64,000 nucleotides of DNA. It comes from Lachnospiraceae bacterium (lineage in GTDB: Bacteria; Bacillota; Clostridia; Lachnospirales; Lachnospiraceae). Below, one piece after another: positions 1 to 10,328 of the stretch (position 1 is its first letter; the number at the start of each line of letters is the position of its first letter). The position numbers and the translations under genes were made by a program. The notes beneath the pieces were generated by a model. That model did no database searches. It was not told where the DNA came from and saw nothing but the letters and a program-made list of their open reading frames with translations. The DNA lies in assembly GCA_017480195.1 (NCBI GenBank), contig JAFVBE010000040.1, positions 34,798 through 98,797 on the forward strand, given 5' to 3'.

Positions 1-3000
1 AATAGTGTAATATGTGATATATCCGACTGCATTGATTACAGAATTCCATTTAATTCTGTATTTTCCTCTGCTGTTATTGGTATCAAGCCAGAATTTATTG
101 GTCATATCAAGCTTTATATCAGGATTATAAGTTGATGAATATAAGTATTCTTCGAACTTCGGATCAAGTTCCTTGAACACTCCAACCCTTGTATTGTAAT
201 CCCATGATCCATCAGAAAGGTCGTATGCATCATCATAAGGCACCTTATCATCAAAGAATGTATAAGTATCTCCCAACCTATTCCATGGATTATTGTTCTC
301 CAATACAATCGAATATCTATCTACTTTGTCCTCTGTAATAAATGGAGGATAAAGTATAAGATTACCTTCTTCATTTTTATCTACAACAAGTTCGGAATAC
401 ACACTTGACAAGAAATTATAATAGTATCCTGCCGAATTATCATAAGGAATAAGCATCATCTCAGGATTATCCTTCTCCTGCCACCTGAAGCCTCTGATAT
501 TAATCCATGTTCTTCCTCTTGTCGTACACTTAAAATAAAGCTCAACAGTAACCACCTTTGATTCACAATCAGAAGGCACCTGAACTCCAACATAACTTAC
601 CTCTGACTGCTGCTCAGTATTAGCTATGGTATTAGGCTCATCTGCAGTACCATCATAGAATTTGTTGCCGTCTTCATCAGTAAACACAGCATAGTAAGCG
701 TATGAATCCGTCTTGTCTTTATCGGAAAATGCTTTTCCATTCTGTGTCGTAGGAATGAAATATAACTTATCAAGTCCTTTAGATTTCTCTCCATAGCTAA
801 TATTGAATGTACATCTTTCATAAGTATTCTGAGGAAGGTTATATGCCCATCTTGATGTATCATTATAACTTATAAATGCAGTATAATCATACAGATACGC
901 TTCAAGATTGTCATTCAACACCTTTGTATTGCTATTATCCGGATTATACGGAACATATTCCATATCAAGCGTCATATAGGTATCTGTTGTCTTACCATAA
1001 TATCTGTTCGCAGAATTGAAATATGAAATTGTCTCCGTATCTTCAAAAGGAACATATCCAAAGCCATGGAATCTGCTCGGCTGTATATCACCACCCACTG
1101 CATTATAAAATGTCGTATGAAGAACAGCCCTTGCAACTGTCTTATCACCGGCATACTCTCCAAAGCTTATTTTAGTAAGACCATCATCAAGTATATTACA
1201 ATTCTTTACCCAAACCGGATTATCTCCACTTGTAATGGTTGTCAATAATCCGCCTTCTGCATCATACAATATACATTCATAATCATAATAGCGAGAATTT
1301 TTCGAATCTTCATTATAATCGCTAAAATATACAACAAGTGAATCAATACCTGCCGAATTATCATCATATTTAAAATCAAAGCTGATGTTAGTCGTAATGT
1401 TTCCTGTATAGTAAAATCTCTTATTAATATTTGCAGGCTCATAAAACGACTTTATTGTATTGGTATATTCTTCTCTTAATAATTTTCCTGTTGCAATAGA
1501 CGCATACACGCCATACTGCTTATATGCTGATGCATTATTATCCTTACTGATGAAATAATTATTTCTTGTGTTGTTTTTATTACTGTAAGTGTTTGCAAAC
1601 GGTACAAATACATTAGCGCTGTCAGGATTTCTGGTGACAACATCAGTTCCGCTCGCATCAAAACAATCCTTTGCATTTATTCCAGTATATGATAATGCAA
1701 ATATCATCTTATTAGAATAATTTCTGCAATTTGTGAATGTGCCGCCGTTATAAGAAAATCCCGCCGACGCATCAAGTTCCTTGCCTGTATCTGCCTTTCC
1801 GGCTGACTGTGCTGCCTTAATTTTTTCTGCATCTTCTTCATCTTCTGCATCAAGTCCCGATATATCAACTTCATTATTTGAACCATCTGCATATCTTATT
1901 CGTGTATCCTTGTCATTAATTCTGCCTATAATACCCGTATTTACACAGTCAACAAATCTAAGCGACGCACCATTTAAGGCGCCGAAATCTGAAATATATC
2001 CTGCCCCCCTGTTATTGAAAGTAATTATGTTTCCATGATTATAGCAGCCCATAAATACTATATCAGTAGGAATATGCATTGAATATTGTATAAAGCCTGC
2101 CGCACTCGTATGAAGACTTCTTACCTCACCGTAATTAATACAATTTTCAAATCTTATTCCACTATACGCCAAAAGTCCTATCATTCCACCCGCTCTGTTA
2201 TAGCTTAAGATATAACCATGATTGGTAGCATTGGATATGGTAAGGTCAGTCACATCCCTCTGGTCTATAAATCCTGCTATACCACCTACACAAGGGTTAG
2301 TCTGGTAAACACAAGTTACATCCGCATAGTTATCAAGATATGCAAGATCGTTTGCTGAACTGTATATGCCAACTATACCACCATTACCTCTATCATTATC
2401 AGAACTTCTCGCCTTAATCTCCCAATTAATTCCTGTTGTTATAGGCTCATCCTTGGATCCTTCTATGACAGAACCCTGATATGAATATCCTACTATACCA
2501 CCGGATACACAGGTAAATGCATAAATTTTTACAGCTTCATTCCCGGTTATTTTTGACTTGGAATAATTATCACATTCCTTAACCCTTCCATAGTTAGTTC
2601 CTGCCATACCTCCTATATGGGCATATGATGTCTTATCGTATGCTGTTCTTATTACATCAACTCCATAATTTCTTCCAAACGCCTCAACATCATAATTTCT
2701 TCCTACGGTAGTATCCTTAGTAGGATTGCCATTTGCATCCTCCTGCATTCCTGCATATATCTTGGTAACTCTGCTGGTATTCGAACTACCGTCTGCATCT
2801 GTACTTACACCATCACCGTCATTTCTTACACCCAGATAACAATGCTCTATATCTCCGCCATAGCCATTATTTCCGGTTATACCGCCTATCCTTGCGATAC
2901 CTGCACCTGAGCCCTCTGCGAATACCTCTCCGTCAAATGTACAATATGATATAACTGCAAGATATGATGTGTCATCGTACTTGTCATATCCTGCTGACTT

Positions 3001-6000
3001 TGCTTCAGCACTTGTAAGGTATCCGTTTATTCCGGCAATTCCGCCGTAACCAACCGTATCTCCACCGAGGTCACCGATTACATTTCCATCTATACCGATA
3101 TTGGTTATCTTGTTATAGTTGACACCGGCAACTCCACCCATAACAGCCACTTTAGCGGAATTAGGCATAAAGCCTACCTCAGACTCAATTACAGTTGTTG
3201 GAAGTGAATTCGAATCAAGTTCCGCTCCCATTATCACACCATTGTTAGTTCCTGCAACTCCACCGACAAAGCTGTAATCTGTATATGTTTTTGCAGTACA
3301 TTTATCTATAGCTTTAATGTCATGTCCAGCTTCATCCTTTATTGTAGCTGCAAATTTTATTACACCATTCTTATCGTTTATACCGGTAACAACACCTATG
3401 TTGCTCACACCGCTTGTTGTGTAATTGTATACATTTACATTGTTAAGCGTAATGTATTCTATGCTGCCATTATTCAAGGCAGAGATACCGCCCACTGCAT
3501 CCTTAGATGCAAAGTTAAGCTTACTGTCTTTATACTCAGGTTCAACCAGGCAATAGGAAATCAAAGCACCCTCATTATTAACTGCGGTAATACCGCCGCT
3601 CATACCTGAAGCTGCCTTAATCTCAGCATAGTTATTACATTTTGTTATTTTACTGCTGTTTGTTGATGTTATACCACCAGCATTTCCTGCATTTGCAGCA
3701 GTAACAACCTCATGATTCTCACAGAATGCAATAACATTTCCGGACGCATTATCTCCAACTATACCTCCCGCAGTACCCTTTGTAGCTGTTACGACAGCAT
3801 CGTTAGAAAATCCGGCTATGATAATCTCTGTATTATTACTTATATTTTTTCCAATAACGCCACCTACTGTTGTAAGTCCGTCAATGTTTCCTTTAATGCT
3901 TATAAAATCTTCATCATAAGCATCTCTGTCAGCATCAATATTAAGACTATCTTTTATTTTTGTATTTTGAATTGTTCCATTTCCATCATTTATAGCTGCT
4001 ACAGCACCTACATAATTGCCCTTTGATGATATATCAACCACGATATCATTACCGATATTAATTGTGCCTGCATTATAAGCGGCTATACCTGCTGCAGTTC
4101 CATCCTTAGCTACTTCACCCGTATTCGTATCAATAAAATCCTTACCTGATACAAGCAGGCTTAATTTATTAACATTGACATTAGCTATCGTTCCAAAATT
4201 CTCCGCAACAACACCTGCTACAACATTACATCCACTTACCGTAATATCATCAGCAGTACAATTATCTATAGTACCCAATGATTTATTCAAACCGCATATA
4301 CCGCCTACATAGTCATCGACGCTTGAACCGAAGGTATTGGCTTTACAATTAATAATACTGCCTTCATTTATTTCAGCTATACCGCCTGTGTAGGTACCAT
4401 TTGTTGTAACTGTTCCTGACGCTGCATTGGAGCAGTTATCTATTGTCATATTTTTACTTACCTTACCGACTATTCCACCGGCATAAGAATATGAATATGT
4501 ATAGTCTCTTCCGACATAATCTGTATTTCTTCCATTTTGTTCATTGTATTCTATCGCTTTATCAGCAATTATAGGTGTAGTATTCTCGACATCTTTTACA
4601 TATACAATTGTATTGTCATCATTGTATCCGAAGACTCCGCCTATAAATATATCAGCCTCTATTCTACCGAAAGAATTCTGGGTAGTATTATTTTCAGTTC
4701 CGCTTATATACATAGTAGCATTTGAATTTGTTATATTGCCATATGCTCCATTATATATGTTATTAAGAATATCTGTTTTTTCTTTGAGTTTATTTTCAGA
4801 AGTCGATACACCTGCATCAGATGTATTAAATCCGTCAACAATATTCTGTTGAATAACAAATGATACATCAAGGTCTGACTCCCCATCATAAGTCAGCGAC
4901 GGAGTATCAGTAATCATGTTATACCCGAAAAATCCGCCTACAAAAGCCTTGCCATAGATTGTACCAAGGAAATTATCAGTTTTAAACATTGTCGGAATTA
5001 TAGGTTTTCCATTATTATCTTTAGGCAAATCAACGCCATAAGTATTAATAATATTACCGCCTACACTACCGCCTACAAAGTATTCGCCAACAACCTCATT
5101 CGGGCTTGATACAATATATCTTGCGTTGTTATCATCATCCATTAAAAGTCTTAATGATGAATTAAAGCCTGCGTATCCACCGATAAATGCACTATCTTCC
5201 TCATCACCAAGTATATATCCGCCTATGAGCTCATAATCCTCAACAATTGCATCCACATCATTGTATCCGACTATACCGCCGACATAGTTTTTTCCTGATA
5301 TATAGCATGTAGCAGATATCTTATTTGTTTCACTCGGACTTTCTGCCAATGTGCTGTCTGAATTTCTCTTTGTATTACCAATTATACCGTTGTTATATCC
5401 TGCGATACCGCCCGCATAATCTCCATTTGAATATGTTGACTGGAAGAAGCCATCCACGCTGTCGCTTTCAACTTCACTGTTACAATTGTATATCCAACCA
5501 CTGTTGTAGCCTGATATGCCTCCTGCATATCTGCCTGTAGCAAAGATTACGCCCTTATTAACCCAATTCTCAATCTTATTCTCAGGATTTTTATCTGTAG
5601 CAGGTGTTACTGAGAAATCTGCTTTTTCAAGGATTTCATTATCACTTACACTTGTGTCATTTACATTTGAGATTATAGATGCCTCTAAAGCATCTTCCCT
5701 AACCTTATCATCATTAACATCTGCGTTACAGCCTGTGATACCACCAACATATTCATAGCCTACCACATTAGCCTCATTGACTCCGCTTACATCCTCATCG
5801 CCGCCCTTTATGCCGCTTGTAGGTCCCTGATTAAATCCGACTATACCACCGACATATTGATATCCAAACACATATCCCTTCTTGCCATTTGAGGATTTGG
5901 TTGTACAGCCCTCTATCGTACTGTAATAGTTATAGCCGACTATACCGCCGACATATACACCGTTTAATTTGCTCTCTAATACTTCCGCAGCATTTTCTAC

Positions 6001-8448
6001 GCTGTCATCAAGCAATTCTGCCAAATCATGATCTGAATATACAGGTGTGCTTACACAGTTAGATAATTTGATAAGTTCCTGTACTCCTTCTTCTTCAAGA
6101 TGATTATTTGCATAGACATTCGCAGTATATCCTGTGATACCTCCGATATATTTTGCACTTGTACGATCAGTGGTCTTGACAGTTATTTTGCCGTTTTCAT
6201 CCATTTCCGTATTAGATGCCATAACTGCACCGTTATTTACACAATCTTTAATAAGTATCTTAGCCGGATTATCCTTTGAGGTTCTTACTTCACCGACTAT
6301 ACCACCGACGAACTTATCTCCTGTAACCTTAGCTTCATTGGTAAGCTTGGAAAGCGTGACATCATGAGCTTCCGATGCTTCTGCCTCCTCGTCTCCTACT
6401 CCCTGAAGGTATCCGACTATACCTCCGACATGCTCCCTGCCTAATATGACACTCGCATCATCAGTATTTATTCCTGTATTCAAAACCTTTAGTTCTGTAA
6501 GTATACCTGTCTCGGTGCCGTCACTTAATGCGCCCGATACATTGACACCACAAAATGCACCTACTCTGTCTTTATTACTTTTTACCTGAATATTGTCAAG
6601 GTTGACCGTATTTATAGTACCGTAATTAGTATTAAAGAGTCCTATAGGTGTAATTTTATTCTCAGCTTCCGTATTAGCAGGTGCTTTTGCCGCTTTAGCT
6701 GCTCTTGGAGCTTTTACTCCGCTTGTGTTTGACTTAGTATCATATCCGTATAATCCGCTTAATGTATTGAATGCCTCATTGATATTAAGTCCTGATATTG
6801 TACGACCGCTTCCGATAAGTTTATCACGCATTTGGAGTCTGTCGATAGATGCAAAGGATGTGTTAGTAATTATATTTACATTCTTAGCCTCATAATAGCT
6901 TGCCGGAAGACTGATATTTGATGCTTTTGAGAGATAGTAATTCTCGTCCTCTACAAATTTCTTCCAATCTATATTATCTGCGAGAAGATATGTCTGGGTA
7001 ACATCATCCTCAGTACCCCTGTAAGCCTTTACACCATTTTCTCCTAAGTCCTCAATATATCTGATATTATTAAGATGTCTTGCATTTTTAATCGTATAAT
7101 AATAATTATCCGAAGAATCTAATGAGCCGTTGTTATCCTCAACCTCTTTGCCTGTAGCGAAGTAAACATTTGAGCTGTTACTCTGCTTTGTAGAGGTTGC
7201 CTTATACATAACTCCATAGCCCTGAAGGGTACAGTATATATCCTCAGTGTTAAGTCCGAACCGATGGAAACTGAATGTATCGGCAAATTGAACAGTATTA
7301 TTCTTAATTGAATCTGCATCTGTCAAAGAAGCAGTATTTGTCTTATACTGATATGTCGTAGCCTTTGCGTCAACTGCATCAAGCACAACTCTTACCTGAT
7401 TATCCTTGTCAAGATAAGCAATTATATCAAGCGTTCCTAAATCCTGTGCCGTTGCATTGCCCTCATCATCATATACATATCTTGTCACCTTACATGGCAC
7501 AGCCTCCCTGTTCTCATAATTCTTGAGAGAATGTGTGGAAGTATCAAGCACGATGTTAAGAACCTTTTTATTAATCTTGGTATCCACCACGCCTATCTCA
7601 TAAGTAAGCTGGTTGGTAGCATTTGCATACTTACCAAGTTTGAATGAGAGATTAAGTGTCTCCTCGTTATTAAGGTAAATCTTGGATATGGTCGGCTTAT
7701 CAGTCTTGGATACAAGTGCTGCTGAAAGTGTATCGACACCATAATATCCGACCATCCTTTCCTTACGATATTCCTCATATCTGGTTGCAATATTTACAAG
7801 TCCTCTTAGGGCGTCGTTGTCATTATTATACTCAAATGCCTCGTATTCCGTATCATCCTGATTTGTGAATTTGTCAGTATAGAACGCAGAGAATACCTGA
7901 CCATCCTCAAGTGAGAATTCTATACAGATGGTCTCATTAAGTATTGATGTATCATATACATACTCCTCCACCAGTTCGAATACTATATCTGCGGTAGGAC
8001 TTGAGGTTTCCTCTCCAGCCATATATTTAGCATAATCGCCCTTAAATGCCATAGCATAGCAGAGGGTTCCTGCCTCCTTGGAGGTCCATACGCTGTTCTC
8101 CTTTTTAAGCTCTGAGGTAAAGGTTTCTCCCTCAGCATAATATATGGAGTTAAGGTCAACCTTATTGTTATGCTCCTCCTCATATGCTCTCTTCGAGAAT
8201 TCTCCGAGTGTACCGTTTGCACTATACTCAGATAACTGATTCTGTGCAGACAGGAATAAGGTCTCCGCATATTCATTCTGGCGGTTAAAGTCAGCCCAGT
8301 CCTGCCAAGCCATAAGACTCATAACCGATATAGCCATAAGTATCCCTAGCACAACAAAAGTAACAATCATTTCAACTAATGTGAAACCACTGTTATTCAT
8401 AGTCCTTTTATTATTAAATTCATTATCATTCTTTCTATATGACAACAT
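1..8448 (-). CDS. Giant type IV prepilin-like surface protein with GLUG-type repeats (C-terminus beyond window)
   Basis: One reading frame stays open from an ATG at 8448 to base 1, at least 2816 codons. A GGAGG lies 8 nt before the start; a second in-frame ATG at 8400 also precedes the pilin motif. Residues 17-45 form a class III prepilin signal: short Lys/Arg/Asn-rich leader, cleavage site G21-F22, then FTLVEMIVTFVVLGILMAI with Glu at +5 of the mature protein. From about residue 670 to 2080 there are roughly 34 imperfect repeats of the form xGGIxGYN (VGGIVGYN, AGGIAGYNNG, IGGVFGYNDD and similar), resembling the GLUG motif of bacterial adhesins. An Ala/Pro/Lys-rich hinge (6669-6720) precedes them. 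The last 700 residues look like beta-rich, Tyr/Asn/Asp-rich domains without obvious repeats. Pilin-like export, processing and an adhesive role are inferences. No pilin assembly genes are in the window. Length is far beyond ordinary pilins (150-300 residues). The frame was read by eye and spot-checked at several places. Confidence 0.85.
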   Translation of the reverse strand, partial: MLSYRKNDNEFNNKRTMNNSGFTLVEMIVTFVVLGILMAISVMSLMAWQDWADFNRQNEYAETLFLSAQNQLSEYSANGTLGEFSKRAYEEEHNNKVDLNSIYYAEGETFTSELKKENSVWTSKEAGTLCYAMAFKGDYAKYMAGEETSSPTADIVFELVEEYVYDTSILNETICIEFSLEDGQVFSAFYTDKFTNQDDTEYEAFEYNNDNDALRGLVNIATRYEEYRKERMVGYYGVDTLSAALVSKTDKPTISKIYLNNEETLNLSFKLGKYANATNQLTYEIGVVDTKINKKVLNIVLDTSTHSLKNYENREAVPCKVTRYVYDDEGNATAQDLGTLDIIAYLDKDNQVRVVLDAVDAKATTYQYKTNTASLTDADSIKNNTVQFADTFSFHRFGLNTEDIYCTLQGYGVMYKATSTKQSNSSNVYFATGKEVEDNNGSLDSSDNYYYTIKNARHLNNIRYIEDLGENGVKAYRGTEDDVTQTYLLADNIDWKKFVEDENYYLSKASNISLPASYYEAKNVNIITNTSFASIDRLQMRDKLIGSGRTISGLNINEAFNTLSGLYGYDTKSNTSGVKAPRAAKAAKAPANTEAENKITPIGLFNTNYGTINTVNLDNIQVKSNKDRVGAFCGVNVSGALSDGTETGILTELKVLNTGINTDDASVILGREHVGGIVGYLQGVGDEEAEASEAHDVTLSKLTNEAKVTGDKFVGGIVGEVRTSKDNPAKILIKDCVNNGAVMASNTEMDENGKITVKTTDRTSAKYIGGITGYTANVYANNHLEEEGVQELIKLSNCVSTPVYSDHDLAELLDDSVENAAEVLESKLNGVYVGGIVGYNYYSTIEGCTTKSSNGKKGYVFGYQYVGGIVGFNQGPTSGIKGGDEDVSGVNEANVVGYEYVGGITGCNADVNDDKVREDALEASIISNVNDTSVSDNEILEKADFSVTPATDKNPENKIENWVNKGVIFATGRYAGGISGYNSGWIYNCNSEVESDSVDGFFQSTYSNGDYAGGIAGYNNGIIGNTKRNSDSTLAESPSETNKISATCYISGKNYVGGIVGYNDVDAIVEDYELIGGYILGDEEDSAFIGGYAGFNSSLRLLMDDDNNARYIVSSPNEVVGEYFVGGSVGGNIINTYGVDLPKDNNGKPIIPTMFKTDNFLGTIYGKAFVGGFFGYNMITDTPSLTYDGESDLDVSFVIQQNIVDGFNTSDAGVSTSENKLKEKTDILNNIYNGAYGNITNSNATMYISGTENNTTQNSFGRIEADIFIGGVFGYNDDNTIVYVKDVENTTPIIADKAIEYNEQNGRNTDYVGRDYTYSYSYAGGIVGKVSKNMTIDNCSNAASGTVTTNGTYTGGIAEINEGSIINCKANTFGSSVDDYVGGICGLNKSLGTIDNCTADDITVSGCNVVAGVVAENFGTIANVNVNKLSLLVSGKDFIDTNTGEVAKDGTAAGIAAYNAGTINIGNDIVVDISSKGNYVGAVAAINDGNGTIQNTKIKDSLNIDADRDAYDEDFISIKGNIDGLTTVGGVIGKNISNNTEIIIAGFSNDAVVTATKGTAGGIVGDNASGNVIAFCENHEVVTAANAGNAGGITSTNSSKITKCNNYAEIKAASGMSGGITAVNNEGALISYCLVEPEYKDSKLNFASKDAVGGISALNNGSIEYITLNNVNVYNYTTSGVSNIGVVTGINDKNGVIKFAATIKDEAGHDIKAIDKCTAKTYTDYSFVGGVAGTNNGVIMGAELDSNSLPTTVIESEVGFMPNSAKVAVMGGVAGVNYNKITNIGIDGNVIGDLGGDTVGYGGIAGINGYLTSAEAKSAGYDKYDDTSYLAVISYCTFDGEVFAEGSGAGIARIGGITGNNGYGGDIEHCYLGVRNDGDGVSTDADGSSNTSRVTKIYAGMQEDANGNPTKDTTVGRNYDVEAFGRNYGVDVIRTAYDKTSYAHIGGMAGTNYGRVKECDNYSKSKITGNEAVKIYAFTCVSGGIVGYSYQGSVIEGSKDEPITTGINWEIKARSSDNDRGNGGIVGIYSSANDLAYLDNYADVTCVYQTNPCVGGIAGFIDQRDVTDLTISNATNHGYILSYNRAGGMIGLLAYSGIRFENCINYGEVRSLHTSAAGFIQYSMHIPTDIVFMGCYNHGNIITFNNRGAGYISDFGALNGASLRFVDCVNTGIIGRINDKDTRIRYADGSNNEVDISGLDAEDEEDAEKIKAAQSAGKADTGKELDASAGFSYNGGTFTNCRNYSNKMIFALSYTGINAKDCFDASGTDVVTRNPDSANVFVPFANTYSNKNNTRNNYFISKDNNASAYKQYGVYASIATGKLLREEYTNTIKSFYEPANINKRFYYTGNITTNISFDFKYDDNSAGIDSLVVYFSDYNEDSKNSRYYDYECILYDAEGGLLTTITSGDNPVWVKNCNILDDGLTKISFGEYAGDKTVARAVLHTTFYNAVGGDIQPSRFHGFGYVPFEDTETISYFNSANRYYGKTTDTYMTLDMEYVPYNPDNSNTKVLNDNLEAYLYDYTAFISYNDTSRWAYNLPQNTYERCTFNISYGEKSKGLDKLYFIPTTQNGKAFSDKDKTDSYAYYAVFTDEDGNKFYDGTADEPNTIANTEQQSEVSYVGVQVPSDCESKVVTVELYFKCTTRGRTWINIRGFRWQEKDNPEMMLIPYDNSAGYYYNFLSSVYSELVVDKNEEGNLILYPPFITEDKVDRYSIVLENNNPWNRLGDTYTFFDDKVPYDDAYDLSDGSWDYNTRVGVFKELDPKFEEYLYSSTYNPDIKLDMTNKFWLDTNNSRGKYRIKWNSVINAVGYITYYTI

Positions 8449-8734
8449 TGAAGGCACCTCCAACGAACTAATTCTTATTAAAACACATCATAATCCATAG
8501 TTATTATACTAAATTTTATGGCAACGGTCAAATAATATAAGCCAAAATATACTGTAAAATTATGAATTTTGAGGCATTTTATCCCACTTTTCCACTTAGT
8601 ATATCGTCATATTTATTTTTTTTTGTAACTTCTTTCAATAAATACACAGATTTTTCATAGAATTTCAGCTTAGTCATACATTATAGATATACACTTGACA
8701 ATGTTAGAAATATTATTTAAGTCAATGTTGATTA
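8449..8734. other. AT-rich intergenic stretch upstream of the giant gene
   Basis: This 286-base gap separates aroE from the giant prepilin-like gene, both on the minus strand. It must hold the promoter and leader of the giant gene and the end of the aroE transcript. It is very AT-rich; I see only the ribosome-binding site at 8457-8461 and no convincing terminator hairpin or additional gene. Confidence 0.5.
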
Positions 8735-9685
8735 TCAGCTTAGCGACTTTTTCAACTCAATATATATCTTTTCAGATATTTCATCTGATATTTTTACATT
8801 GTTCCAGTATTCAAACGCCAGAACGCCTTGATATAAAAGCATCTTTAAGCCATTGATATATGTAATTTTCTTTCTATCCATAAGCTCAAGGAATTTTGTC
8901 CGCTCCGGATTATATATTAGGTCAACTGCTCCATCTGCCATAGCATAAAATTCTTCATCCTCTACAAGTGGCAGTCCGTCTTCCGCTTTTAAGCCTATGG
9001 ATGTGCACTGTATAAACAAATATCTGTCCCGTGGTATCTGTCTGTAATCGGATGACGCTATAGGTATGAATATTTTTTCGTCGTTATTCCCATTGTTATC
9101 CTGTAATATTATATTCATATCCCATGATAATTTTTCTGCCTTATCATAAGTTCTATTGACTATATATACTTTTTTTGCGCCATATTTTACACACATATAT
9201 GCCACAGCTCTTGCTGCACCGCCTGCTCCGAGCATAATTATATTATTATCCTTTATATCAAAGCCTGCCTCTGTTACGGACTTGTAAAGTCCCTCCATGT
9301 CGGTGTTATATCCCTTATATCCGTTATCTGTTCTCACTAAGGTATTGACCGCTCCGATTCGCTCAGCATCCCTGTCTATATCAGTAAGGTATGGTATGAC
9401 CTTCTCCTTGTATGGAACCGTTATGTTAAGACCTAATATATGACTGTCATATGCAGCCTTTACATAATCTCCAAGCCTGTCCTCTATCTGAAATGGTATA
9501 TATCTCTCATTAAGTCCAAGCATGTCTGACAGATTATCATGTATAACCGGTGATAATGTATGTTTAATCGGATTGCCGAATATACCAAGGATTTTTTTAT
9601 CCGTAGGCATTTTATAACCATCTATCACCCTGTTCCTAATATTAATATCACCTCTGTCATATTTATTTTTTAAATTATTATTCAT
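8735..9685 (-). CDS. aroE: Shikimate dehydrogenase
   Basis: Reduces 3-dehydroshikimate to shikimate with NADPH in the cytosolic chorismate pathway. The N-terminal substrate domain has FGNPIKHTLSPVIHDN (shikimate-binding SxS region, here LSP) and NITVPYKEK with the catalytic Lys; IGAVNTL and the GYNTDMEG motif follow. The NADP-binding Rossmann loop is MLGAGGAARAV, followed by NRT. At 316 residues it is longer than usual (about 275-290) because of a 25-residue N-terminal extension. That extension is supported by a GGAG 7 nt before this ATG; the internal Met26 has no clear ribosome site. It lies downstream of rpsO and near aroC, so two chorismate-pathway genes sit within 2 kb on opposite strands. 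Confidence 0.95.
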   Translation of the reverse strand: MNNNLKNKYDRGDINIRNRVIDGYKMPTDKKILGIFGNPIKHTLSPVIHDNLSDMLGLNERYIPFQIEDRLGDYVKAAYDSHILGLNITVPYKEKVIPYLTDIDRDAERIGAVNTLVRTDNGYKGYNTDMEGLYKSVTEAGFDIKDNNIIMLGAGGAARAVAYMCVKYGAKKVYIVNRTYDKAEKLSWDMNIILQDNNGNNDEKIFIPIASSDYRQIPRDRYLFIQCTSIGLKAEDGLPLVEDEEFYAMADGAVDLIYNPERTKFLELMDRKKITYINGLKMLLYQGVLAFEYWNNVKISDEISEKIYIELKKSLS

Positions 9686-9801
9686 ATATATTCTCCATAA
9701 AATCGAAGCACAAAATATTCTGCTTTCAAACTCTTACTATATAAAAATGTTTTAAGTATAAGACCGCCCGCTAATAGCATATTGTACATCTTGTAAACAA
9801 T

Positions 9802-9829
9802 AAGGCACCAGGTGTAACCCTGATGCCTT
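9802..9829 (-). terminator. Rho-independent terminator after rpsO
   Basis: Eleven-base arms at 9802-9812 and 9819-9829 pair with one G-U wobble around a 6-nt loop, just downstream of the rpsO stop. The following T-run on the minus strand is short and interrupted (TTATTGTTT). Confidence 0.75.
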
Positions 9830-9838
9830 GATATGTTT

Positions 9839-10105
9839 TTACTTTCTGAGTCCAAGCTCTTCTATAAGCTTTCTGTAACGCTCAATATCCTTGCTCTTAA
9901 GATAAGCCAGAAGGTTCCTTCTCTGTCCTACCATCTTAAGAAGACCGCGTCTTGAATGATGATCCTTTGGATGAACCTTGAAATGCTCATTCAAATCATT
10001 AATTCTTGCAGTAAGTAATGCTACCTGTACCTCAGGTGAACCTGTATCACCCTCAGAACGACCATACTTCTCGATAATTTCTTTCTTTTGCTCTGTTGTA
10101 ATCAT
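9839..10105 (-). CDS. rpsO: 30S ribosomal protein S15
   Basis: An 88-residue protein of exactly the family length. It binds the 16S rRNA three-way junction early in 30S assembly. The family signatures [37 protein letters not shown] and [10 protein letters not shown] are intact. A GGAGGTCATTTAAA ribosome site precedes the ATG. It is transcribed alone: a candidate structured leader lies upstream and a terminator downstream. In Firmicutes S15 often controls its own translation through its leader. Confidence 0.98.
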   Translation of the reverse strand: MITTEQKKEIIEKYGRSEGDTGSPEVQVALLTARINDLNEHFKVHPKDHHSRRGLLKMVGQRRNLLAYLKSKDIERYRKLIEELGLRK

Positions 10106-10135
10106 TTTAAATGACCTCCATAATATTTATTTAAG

Positions 10136-10191
10136 CTTTTCACCGGGTAACGGGTGGAGAATCCGTCTACTAAGTGAAAGTCTTGATTATA
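10136..10191 (-). promoter_or_regulatory. rpsO promoter -10 and structured mRNA leader (candidate S15 autoregulatory RNA)
   Basis: A TATAAT box lies at 10186-10191 on the minus strand. The transcript would begin near CTTTCAC (10180-10174), which pairs with GTGAAAAG (10143-10136). This encloses a second stem, ACGG with CCGT. The structure ends about 30 nt before the rpsO start. S15 leaders in several bacteria bind S15; whether this one does is inferred from position only. Confidence 0.45.
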
Positions 10192-10328
10192 ATATCACAA
10201 CACCCTTGTAATGTAAAGAAAAAAAAGAAAACTCTTTATTTTTTTTGTTTTTTTATTATAATACTTATATGTAGTATACTTATAAATATTACTGATGAAA
10301 TTTATTATAGATTATGAAAGGAAAAATT

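Noticed and set aside
2041-4560. Possible frameshift or several separate genes in the 1-8448 region
   Set aside because: Translating sample segments (2041-2100, 4501-4560, 1-30) in the frame set by the 8448 start gives continuous repeat sequence without stops.
3322-4852. Short open frames on the plus strand under the giant gene
   Set aside because: They are antisense to a continuous repeat-rich frame, lack ribosome sites and show no domain logic.
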